Assembly: GCA_902462495.1 (NCBI GenBank)
Contig: CABQCC010000082.1
Location: 1-6,269, forward strand
Direction: 5' to 3'
Length of the DNA: 6,269 nt
Origin: an uncultured Eubacterium sp.
GTDB lineage: Bacteria; Bacillota; Clostridia; Oscillospirales; Acutalibacteraceae
Positions 1 to 5,736 of this stretch are shown here, piece by piece. Position numbers and translations under genes: made by a program. Each line of letters opens with the position of its first letter. The stretch's first letter is position 1. A model generated the notes under the pieces. It had not been told where the DNA came from, searched no databases, and saw nothing but the letters and a program-made list of their open reading frames with translations.

Positions 1-170
1 TTCGTCATCAGACGGACTTTTTATTTTTAGGTGTAACAGAGGGATTCGAACAAGGAGGGAGCAAAGCGGGAGAAAACAGTCCGGTGGACTGTTTTTGCCG
101 ACGTGCCAACGAGCAAAGCGAGGCGAGAGAGGCGACAGCCTCGGAAAAATCCCTTGCTCTCCGTATAGTA
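1..170. repeat. Probable dispersed non-coding repeat, hairpin-rich, left part outside the window
   Basis: This stretch is richer in G and C than the genes beside it and has no convincing gene. It contains a perfect 10-bp inverted repeat with a 3-base loop (73-82 against 86-95). It also has a second stem (CGAGGC 119-124 with GCCTCG 138-143), a long-range pairing (AGGGATT 40-46 with AATCCCT 148-154), and a 10-bp direct repeat GAGCAAAGCG (59-68 and 111-120). On the minus strand, TTCGAATCCC near 41-50 resembles a tRNA T-loop, but the flanking bases do not form a T-stem, so it is not a tRNA. The composition and nested symmetry resemble intergenic repeats that occur in many copies in gut Clostridia. 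That resemblance is from memory; copy number cannot be tested here. The right edge, near 163-170, is approximate. Confidence 0.45.
73..96. terminator. Perfect hairpin with T-tract inside the repeat, terminator-like in both directions
   Basis: AAAACAGTCC (73-82) and GGACTGTTTT (86-95) form a perfect 10-bp stem around the loop GGT. Five T residues end the plus strand (92-96) and four T residues end the minus strand, so the structure could stop transcription from either side. It may equally be just a structural part of the repeat. No rightward gene ending here is visible in the window. Confidence 0.4.
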
Positions 171-183
171 GCATTAATCGTAT

Positions 184-215
184 AAAAAACGGACTCGTCT
201 TTTTAGGCGAGTCCG
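184..215 (-). terminator. Rho-independent terminator of the sialidase-ktrB-ktrA unit
   Basis: On the minus strand an 8-bp perfect stem, CGGACTCG (208-215) with CGAGTCCG (190-197), can be extended by a T-G wobble and a C-G pair. It is followed at once by six T residues (A184-A189 on the plus strand). It lies 10 bases past the ktrA stop codon, exactly where the leftward operon should end. Confidence 0.9.
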
Positions 216-225
216 CTTCAATTTA

Positions 226-873
226 TTATAGCTTAAAGCATTTTTGGAGTGACTTGTAATCTCCGAGGACAAGCAGGGAGATGTTGCTTGAAAGCACGGT
301 GTCAGGCGTTATTGCCATATTCAGATTGCCGTATTCTTTAAGAGCCAAAATGTTGATGTTGTACTTTTTGCGAATATCAATTCTTCCGATTGATTTGCCA
401 ATCCAATTGTCAGGCACTTGCACCTCAAAAATCGCATATGAATCGTCAACTTCAATGTAGTCGAGAATATGGTCGGAGGTGTATCTGATTGCAGTCCATT
501 TTGCCATTTGCTTTTCAGGATAAACAACCTTGTCGGCACCGTTTCGAAGCAAGAATTTCTCTTGAACATCTCTTTTTGCTGCCGAAACAACAAATTCTGC
601 ACCCAATTCTTTGAGCAATGATGTTGTTTCAAGCGAGTTTTGAAAGTTGCCCGACATTGTTACAATGCAGACATCAAAATTTCTGATTCCAAGTGATTCC
701 AAAAAGTCGGGATCTGTGCTGTCGCCGATTTGAGCGTTTGTAACATACTGCAAAACATCATTGACCTTTTCTTCGTTTTCGTCAACTGCCATAATCTCGT
801 GACCCAATTGGTTAAGCTCCATTGCAATGTGCTTGCCAAAGTGTCCAAGACCGATAAGTAAAATATTTTTCAT
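226..873 (-). CDS. ktrA: KtrA-type RCK subunit of a potassium uptake system
   Basis: This is the cytosolic regulatory subunit that assembles as a ring under the membrane protein KtrB and gates K+ flow in response to bound nucleotide. The 215 residues match the single-unit KtrA length (about 220) rather than the duplicated TrkA (about 450). The N-terminal RCK_N Rossmann domain (about 1-125) has the dinucleotide loop G8-L-G10-H-F-G13, the acidic D31 at the end of strand 2, a GDS motif at 50-52 and the family pattern YPEKQMA at 118-124. The C-terminal RCK_C domain (about 135-215) is complete. In other Firmicutes KtrA proteins RCK_C binds cyclic di-AMP; whether this one does is inference. The ATG at 873 has an AAAGGAG site (880-886) that overlaps the stop codon of ktrB, 11 bases upstream, implying coupled translation. 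A strong terminator follows the gene. Confidence 0.93.
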   Translation of the reverse strand: MKNILLIGLGHFGKHIAMELNQLGHEIMAVDENEEKVNDVLQYVTNAQIGDSTDPDFLESLGIRNFDVCIVTMSGNFQNSLETTSLLKELGAEFVVSAAKRDVQEKFLLRNGADKVVYPEKQMAKWTAIRYTSDHILDYIEVDDSYAIFEVQVPDNWIGKSIGRIDIRKKYNINILALKEYGNLNMAITPDTVLSSNISLLVLGDYKSLQKCFKL

Positions 874-879
874 TTTGTG

Positions 880-886
880 CTCCTTT
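880..886 (-). promoter_or_regulatory. Ribosome binding site of ktrA overlapping the ktrB stop codon
   Basis: The minus strand reads AAAGGAG six bases before the ktrA ATG. Its first two bases lie inside the ktrB TAA (885-887), so ribosomes ending on ktrB sit on the ktrA initiation site. This supports coupled synthesis of the two subunits. Confidence 0.8.
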
Positions 887-2222
887 AACCTACTGTGATT
901 TTATCAAGCGGTAATTTTGCATTGATATGCTTTTTGCCCGATAATGTTGCGTAAATGAGGGTTAAGCCTCCGACTCTGCCGAAATACATCAAAGCTATAA
1001 GAATAATCTGTGATGCTAAACTCAATTTTGGCGTGATCCCCAAAGTTAACCCTACTGTGCCGATTGCAGAAGCGGTTTCAAACAGGCTTGCAACCAACGG
1101 CAACTTTTCGATAGTGCAAATTGAAACACCGCCGATGAAGAAAAAAGTGATGTACATCATAACTATTGTTGCCGCATTTTTTATAACGCTGTCGTCAATT
1201 CTTCTGCCGAATGCACAAACATGTTCTTTTCGCCTAAAACAAGTAAAGGCGTTGAGAATAAGTACGGCAATTGTTGTTGTTTTAAGACCGCCTGCCGTTG
1301 AACCCGGTGAACCGCCGACAAGCATAAGAAAAATCATAATTGCCTGTGACGGTCGAGTCAGCTTTGTCAAATCGGTTGTGTTAAAACCTGCCGTTCTTGT
1401 TGTGACTGATTGGAACAGGGAAGCGAGCAATCTGTTGCCGATGCTGTAATCCTTATAGTCAAAAATGAAGAAATATATAGCCGGCAGTAAAATTAAAACA
1501 AGTGATGTAACAAGAATAATCTTGCTTTGCATACGATATTTCTTAATCTTGAACTTGTTGTTATATATGTCGTCCCAAGTCAAAAATCCGATACCGCCGA
1601 TTACAATAAGAAGCATAACGGTTATATTGATAACCGGATTTGATGTGTATGAGGTTAGCGAGCAGAATTGATTGCCCTTTGTTCCTAAAATGTCAAATCC
1701 TGCGTTGCAAAATGCGGAAATGGAATGAAAAACAGACATCCAAATTCCTTTTGCACCAAAGTTCTTGCAGAAAACAGGCATCATAGAAACAGCACCGACT
1801 GCTTCTATAATAAATGTGCCTGTGATGATGAACTTTGTCAGCCTGACAATTCCGCCAACCTTTGGAGCGGAAATTGCGTCTTGCATTGTGCTTCGTTGCA
1901 TAAGCGATATTCTTCTGCCTGCAAGCATAGAAAACGATGCGGCAATAGTGACAACTCCGAGTCCGCCGATTTGAATAAGCGTTATAATTATCGCTTGCCC
2001 AAAAGCAGACCAGTAACTGCCCGTGTCTTTAACTACAAGTCCGGTTACGCAAACGGCGGAAGTTGATGTGAACAATGCTTCGTTGAACGGAGTGACAACT
2101 CTTTCTGTCGATGAAATAGGCATCATCAAAAGCAGAGCGCCGAGCAATATCACCCCTGCAAAGCCCAGTAATATAACCTGAAAGGTTGAAAGTCGTTTTT
2201 TTATGTTTGATTTTTTCGGCAT
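885..2222 (-). CDS. ktrB: KtrB/TrkH-family potassium-translocating membrane subunit
   Basis: This is an integral membrane protein carrying K+ into the cell, normally Na+-coupled, and works as a dimer on a KtrA ring. At 445 residues it has the KtrB length and lacks the N-terminal helices added in TrkH (about 480). The four membrane-pore-membrane repeats are all visible through their filter loops: TSAVCVTGL (54-62), FCNAGF (171-176), TRTAGFN (275-281) and AIGTVGL (386-392). Each filter glycine is present (G61, G175, G279, G391). The intramembrane gating loop, GGSPGSTAGGLKT (303-315), is intact. A conserved MYFGRVGGL (412-420) lies in the last helix. The N-terminus is short and basic. The start ATG at 2222 has AAAGGAG (2235-2241) with a rather long spacing of 12. 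The gene lies 34 bases after the sialidase stop and 11 before ktrA. Confidence 0.95.
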   Translation of the reverse strand: MPKKSNIKKRLSTFQVILLGFAGVILLGALLLMMPISSTERVVTPFNEALFTSTSAVCVTGLVVKDTGSYWSAFGQAIIITLIQIGGLGVVTIAASFSMLAGRRISLMQRSTMQDAISAPKVGGIVRLTKFIITGTFIIEAVGAVSMMPVFCKNFGAKGIWMSVFHSISAFCNAGFDILGTKGNQFCSLTSYTSNPVINITVMLLIVIGGIGFLTWDDIYNNKFKIKKYRMQSKIILVTSLVLILLPAIYFFIFDYKDYSIGNRLLASLFQSVTTRTAGFNTTDLTKLTRPSQAIMIFLMLVGGSPGSTAGGLKTTTIAVLILNAFTCFRRKEHVCAFGRRIDDSVIKNAATIVMMYITFFFIGGVSICTIEKLPLVASLFETASAIGTVGLTLGITPKLSLASQIILIALMYFGRVGGLTLIYATLSGKKHINAKLPLDKITVG

Positions 2223-2256
2223 AATAAATGTAAACTCCTTTGCCGATTTTTATTAA

Positions 2257-3594
2257 TTATAGCTTGATTGTTTCAAAAACAATGTGAGAACTTGGTTGAT
2301 CTTCATAGAGAATACCGATTGTATTGTCGTCAATCTTTGTCATACAGCTGTATGCAAAGAAGCCGTCGTTAATCTTGATGTCCTCTTTTGACCACTTGAT
2401 GCCTTTACATTTGCCTTTTTTGTCGTATTCAAAAGTACCTGTTGAAATAACACCGTCATTTCTGCCTTTTTTTGATGGGTGAGAAACATATACTTTCTCG
2501 CCGTCAATAAAGCAGTTCTTTTGGCATTTTGGTGCTTTAAATTTAGCATTCTTTGTTTTAGCCCAGCTTATGCCGTTGTCGTATGAAATTGCGGCAGGTG
2601 TTGTCTTGTAGCCTCTTGCTCTTGAGAAAGAGTAAAGATTTCCGTCAGGACCTTGAGCAAGTGTCCATTCGTCAATGTTTGGAGTGAACGGTACAGCCTC
2701 GTTTCTTCTCCAAGTGTTGCCGTTGTCATCGGAATAAATACAAACAGAGCCTTTGAGTGTGTAAAGAGGGAATACCATTCTTCCGCCCTTTGTTGTGATA
2801 GCGTTACCCGGAGCTACGCCGAGGAAGAAGCCATCTCTGTTTTGATTGAGAATGTCACCGGTGATGTCAACAGGCTTTGACCATGTCGTACCCTTGTCGG
2901 ATGAACGAAGCATAAACACGTAGCTTCTCTTAACAGCTTTGAGCGGTGCACCGTATGTTGTGCCCTCTGTTGCATTGTCCTTGCTCTTTGCACCGTTGAG
3001 GAAGATGTTGCCAACATATTTCTCATTTTCGTAAAGCTCACCGTCAGTAAAGTTAACCTTGTACGCTGTGGCTTTCTTTGATTTGTCAAGAACTTTTCCG
3101 CTTTCAAGAACATAGTAGAAATTGCCCTCTCTGTCATAAATGAGCGGAACGGTTTTTCCGTCAAAACTTGCATAAGCAACCTTGTTCTTGTCCATCATTT
3201 TTTTGTTGAAAAGACCTTTTGATTCGGGATAATATGTAACAAGAAGCACGATGTCACCGTTTGGTGCAACAGCCATACAAGGGTCAATGTAAAATGCGGT
3301 TGCGGTATTTTCTTTGTCAGAATTGATAACTCTTGCAGGAGGTGTGGCAATAGTTTTGATGTCGCTCCAGCTTTTGCCGCCGTCTGTGCTTGTTCTGACA
3401 GCGATTTCAATAAAGCCCCAATCCGTAGGCACATGAGCCTTGTCGATAGCGGCAACAAGTGTGCCGTCAACATTCACCAAACTCGGAATACGGAATGCAA
3501 CACCGCTGTTGGATTCGTTTGCTTCTTTTGTAAGTTCTGCGGACAAAAATTCTGTGTTGGTTCCGCAAAACAATGTTTGTTTGTTAGCCATCAT
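2257..3594 (-). CDS. Exo-alpha-sialidase (neuraminidase), GH33, NanI/NanB-like, no signal peptide
   Basis: This enzyme should cleave terminal sialic acid from glycoconjugates; a trans-sialidase (anhydro) product cannot be excluded. Numbering is from the ATG at 3594 (445 residues). It has FRIP with triad Arg35, the acid/base Asp58 in a TDWG motif like that of NanB-type enzymes, Glu309, triad Arg325 and Arg378, and the nucleophile Tyr415 (FAYSC). The GILYE motif (427-431) follows. Four Asp boxes (S-x-D-x-G-x-T/S-W) sit at 69-76, 231-238, 288-295 and 337-344. The stretch of about 135-225 matches the small domain inserted into the propeller of NanI and NanB. No signal peptide, N-terminal carbohydrate-binding domain, LPXTG or transmembrane helix is seen, so it may be cytoplasmic, as is the small NanH of Clostridium perfringens. 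An in-frame GTG at 3600 abuts the ribosome site, so it is a less likely start; ATG at 3591 is also possible. It is the first gene of the unit with ktrB and ktrA. Confidence 0.92.
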   Translation of the reverse strand: MMANKQTLFCGTNTEFLSAELTKEANESNSGVAFRIPSLVNVDGTLVAAIDKAHVPTDWGFIEIAVRTSTDGGKSWSDIKTIATPPARVINSDKENTATAFYIDPCMAVAPNGDIVLLVTYYPESKGLFNKKMMDKNKVAYASFDGKTVPLIYDREGNFYYVLESGKVLDKSKKATAYKVNFTDGELYENEKYVGNIFLNGAKSKDNATEGTTYGAPLKAVKRSYVFMLRSSDKGTTWSKPVDITGDILNQNRDGFFLGVAPGNAITTKGGRMVFPLYTLKGSVCIYSDDNGNTWRRNEAVPFTPNIDEWTLAQGPDGNLYSFSRARGYKTTPAAISYDNGISWAKTKNAKFKAPKCQKNCFIDGEKVYVSHPSKKGRNDGVISTGTFEYDKKGKCKGIKWSKEDIKINDGFFAYSCMTKIDDNTIGILYEDQPSSHIVFETIKL

Positions 3595-3600
3595 AATCAC

Positions 3601-3605
3601 CCTTT
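3601..3605 (-). promoter_or_regulatory. Ribosome binding site that decides the sialidase start
   Basis: The minus strand reads AAAGG directly followed by GTGATTATGATG. Six bases separate it from the ATG at 3594, a normal spacing. The GTG at 3600 would have no spacing, and the ATG at 3591 would have nine. This favours the ATG at 3594. Confidence 0.6.
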
Positions 3606-3627
3606 AATATTTAAATTTATAACCTAT

Positions 3628-3656
3628 ATTATAGCAAACTTGTATCATCACTTCAA
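3628..3656 (-). promoter_or_regulatory. SigA-type promoter for the sialidase-ktrB-ktrA unit
   Basis: On the minus strand, TTGAAG (3651-3656) is followed by a 17-bp spacer and a perfect TATAAT (3628-3633). The spacer ends in TGC, giving an extended -10 (TGCTATAAT). Transcription would start near 3621, giving a leader of about 27 bases, too short for a riboswitch. Confidence 0.8.
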
Positions 3657-3692
3657 TACACAAAATATTAAATATAGATAAACTAAATTTCG

Positions 3693-3705
3693 AATAGTGA
3701 CTATT
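3693..3705. promoter_or_regulatory. 13-bp perfect palindrome overlapping the uvrB -35, possible operator
   Basis: AATAGT-G-ACTATT is a perfect inverted repeat with one central base. Its right arm runs into the uvrB -35 hexamer (3704-3709), so a bound protein could block that promoter. It also lies about 37 bp upstream of the sialidase -35. No regulator is recognised for it, and AT-rich palindromes can occur by chance. Confidence 0.3.
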
Positions 3706-3732
3706 GAATAATTGAAACATTTGTTGTATAAT
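3704..3732 (+). promoter_or_regulatory. SigA-type promoter for uvrB-uvrA
   Basis: TTGAAT (3704-3709) and a perfect TATAAT (3727-3732) are separated by 17 bp. The expected start near 3739 leaves an untranslated leader of about 36 bases before the uvrB ATG. It is arranged back to back with the sialidase promoter. Confidence 0.8.
3715..3726. promoter_or_regulatory. Candidate LexA (SOS) box within the uvrB promoter
   Basis: The core AACATTTGTT (3716-3725) matches the Gram-positive LexA core AACATATGTT at nine of ten bases, and the AAC-N4-GTT half-sites are perfect. The outermost bases differ from the GAAC-N4-GTTC consensus (A and G instead of G and C). It sits between the -35 and -10 hexamers, the usual place for a LexA operator, and uvrBA is a classical SOS target. 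LexA control is inferred. Confidence 0.5.
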
Positions 3733-3775
3733 ATAGTGATTGTAGATTTTTAGCAAAAAATAGTGAGTTGATGAT

Positions 3776-5734
3776 ATGGATAAATTTAAATTAGTCAGCA
3801 AATTTAAGCCGACAGGCGACCAGCCTCAAGCAATTGAAAAGCTTGCGGAGGGCGTTTTGCGAGGCGATAAAGAGCAAACTCTTATGGGCGTTACGGGTTC
3901 GGGCAAGACCTTTACAATGGCAAATATCATTGAAAAGGTTAACAGACCTACACTTGTTTTGGCTCATAACAAAACACTTGCGGCACAGCTTTGTTCTGAG
4001 TTTAAGGAGTTTTTTCCTGAAAATGCAGTAGAGTATTTTGTCTCTTATTATGATTATTATCAGCCGGAGGCTTATGTGCCTACAACCGATACTTATATCG
4101 AAAAAGACAGCGCTATAAATGACGAAATAGACAAACTCCGTCATAGTGCAACTGCGGCTTTGTCGGAGCGTAGAGATGTTATTATCGTTGCATCCGTTTC
4201 GTGCATTTATTCAATCGGCGACCCGCTTGATTATAAAAAAATGGTAATCTCATTGCGACCGGGTATGGAAAAAGAGCGTGACGAGCTTATTCATAAACTT
4301 GTTGAAATTCAGTATGAGCGAAATGATATTAATTTTGTTCGTAATAAGTTTCGTGTTCGTGGCGACACAGTTGAGATTTATCCAGCAGGAAGTTCTGGAA
4401 ATGCGGTCAGAGTTGAATTTTTCGGTGACGAAATCGACCGAATTTGTGAGATTAACCCTCTTACGGGTAAAGTTGAGGGCGTGTTGAGTTCTTGCGTTAT
4501 TTATCCTGCATCGCACTATGTTGTCAGTCAGGAAAAACTCAAAAAAGCACTTAATGAGATTTACAACGAAATGGTTGACCGAGTTGCGTACTTTGAGGCT
4601 AACGGCAAGCTCCTTGAAGCACAGCGCATCAAGGAACGCACAATGAATGATATTGAAATGCTCGAAGAAACAGGCTTTTGCAAAGGCATTGAAAACTATT
4701 CAAGAATTATGAGTGACAGAAAACCGGGCGAAGCACCGTTTACACTTATTGATTATTTTCCCGATGATTTTCTTATGTTTGTTGATGAAAGCCATGTTAT
4801 GCTTCCGCAGGTGCGTGGAATGTACGGCGGTGACCGTTCGAGAAAGGGAAGTCTTATTGATTACGGCTTCAGACTTCCGTCTGCTTTTGACAATCGTCCG
4901 TTGACTTTCGATGAATTCTACGGCAAAATCAATCAGGTTATTTTCACTTCGGCAACTCCGGGCGAGTTTGAAAAAGAAAATTCTACGCAGATTGTTGAAC
5001 AGGTAATCAGACCTACAGGATTGCTTGACCCAATTATCACAGTCAAGCCGACAGACGACCAAATGGACGATTTGCTGTCCGATATTAATATCAGAATCGA
5101 ACGCAAAGAAAGAGTGCTTGTAACAACTCTTACAAAGAAGATGGCAGAGGATTTGACCGCTTATCTTGAGGGCTTTGACATCAAGGTCAGATATATGCAT
5201 CACGATGTTGACACCATTGAAAGAATGGAGATTATCCGAGATTTGCGACTTGGAAAATTTGATGTTTTGGTAGGTATCAACCTGCTTCGTGAGGGTCTTG
5301 ATATTCCCGAAGTGTCACTTGTTGCAATTCTTGACGCCGACAAGGAGGGCTTCCTGCGTTCAGAAACTTCGCTTGTTCAAACTATCGGCAGAGCCGCAAG
5401 AAACGAAAACGGAGAAGTTATTATGTATGCCGACAGCGTCACTCCGTCTATGGAGCGGGCAATTACCGAAACCGTGCGACGCAGAGAAATTCAAGAGCAG
5501 TACAACAAGGAGCATAACATTACTCCTAAAACAATCAAAAAAGATGTTCGTGATGTTATTGAAATCACTACTAAGGAAGCGTTTGATGAGCATAATAAAC
5601 GAATGACGGCAAAGGATCGCAAGGTTATGGTTGAAAAGCTCACACGAGAAATGAAAGAAGCTGCCAAAATGCTTGAGTTCGAGCATGCGGCATTCCTGCG
5701 TGATAAGATAAAAGAATTAACCGACGAGGAATAG
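3776..5734 (+). CDS. uvrB: UvrABC system protein B, nucleotide excision repair
   Basis: UvrB is loaded by UvrA at damaged DNA, verifies the lesion with its weak helicase activity and recruits UvrC for incision; it is cytoplasmic. The 652 residues are of typical length. Walker A is GVTGSGKT (38-45). The beta-hairpin that inserts between DNA strands is around 90-111, with the YYDYYQPEAY pattern. The Walker B/DEAD-like motif is DESH (337-340). Helicase motifs TSATP (391-395), INLLREGLDIPE (501-512) and QTIGRAARN (535-543) follow. A C-terminal UVR domain (about 614-649) that contacts UvrC is complete. The ATG at 3776 has only a weak ribosome site, GTGAG (3763-3767), eight bases upstream; an overlapping ATG at 3771 is out of frame. 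It has its own promoter with a candidate LexA box and is followed by uvrA after two bases. Confidence 0.98.
   Translation: MDKFKLVSKFKPTGDQPQAIEKLAEGVLRGDKEQTLMGVTGSGKTFTMANIIEKVNRPTLVLAHNKTLAAQLCSEFKEFFPENAVEYFVSYYDYYQPEAYVPTTDTYIEKDSAINDEIDKLRHSATAALSERRDVIIVASVSCIYSIGDPLDYKKMVISLRPGMEKERDELIHKLVEIQYERNDINFVRNKFRVRGDTVEIYPAGSSGNAVRVEFFGDEIDRICEINPLTGKVEGVLSSCVIYPASHYVVSQEKLKKALNEIYNEMVDRVAYFEANGKLLEAQRIKERTMNDIEMLEETGFCKGIENYSRIMSDRKPGEAPFTLIDYFPDDFLMFVDESHVMLPQVRGMYGGDRSRKGSLIDYGFRLPSAFDNRPLTFDEFYGKINQVIFTSATPGEFEKENSTQIVEQVIRPTGLLDPIITVKPTDDQMDDLLSDINIRIERKERVLVTTLTKKMAEDLTAYLEGFDIKVRYMHHDVDTIERMEIIRDLRLGKFDVLVGINLLREGLDIPEVSLVAILDADKEGFLRSETSLVQTIGRAARNENGEVIMYADSVTPSMERAITETVRRREIQEQYNKEHNITPKTIKKDVRDVIEITTKEAFDEHNKRMTAKDRKVMVEKLTREMKEAAKMLEFEHAAFLRDKIKELTDEE
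5726..5730 (+). promoter_or_regulatory. Ribosome binding site of uvrA inside the end of uvrB
   Basis: GAGGA lies six bases before the uvrA ATG and within the last codons of uvrB, so the two genes are probably translationally coupled. Confidence 0.7.
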
Positions 5735-5736
5735 TT

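Noticed and set aside
36..163. Possible tRNA or tRNA fragment on the minus strand (TTCGAATCCC)
   Set aside because: The T-loop-like bases are not flanked by a complementary T-stem, and no acceptor, D-arm or anticodon arm can be formed.
955..1449. 164-residue open frame on the plus strand
   Set aside because: It lies wholly opposite ktrB, whose filter motifs are intact. The translation shows no domain, and there is no separate promoter or ribosome site.
2267..2283. ATTGTTT/AAACAAT hairpin at the sialidase 3' end as an internal terminator
   Set aside because: It is AT-only apart from one G-C pair, lies inside the coding region and is not followed by a T-tract, so it is unlikely to separate sialidase from ktrB.
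3598..3600. GTG start for the sialidase
   Set aside because: It touches the AAAGG ribosome site with no spacing, whereas the ATG at 3594 has a normal spacing of six.
3606..3620. AT-rich palindromic run in the sialidase leader as an operator or riboswitch
   Set aside because: The leader is about 27 bases, too short for a riboswitch, and ATTTAAAT-type symmetry is expected by chance in such AT-rich sequence.
4700..5203. 167-residue open frame on the minus strand
   Set aside because: It is the antisense shadow of the helicase region of uvrB, is of cysteine/lysine-rich random composition and lacks an initiation signal.
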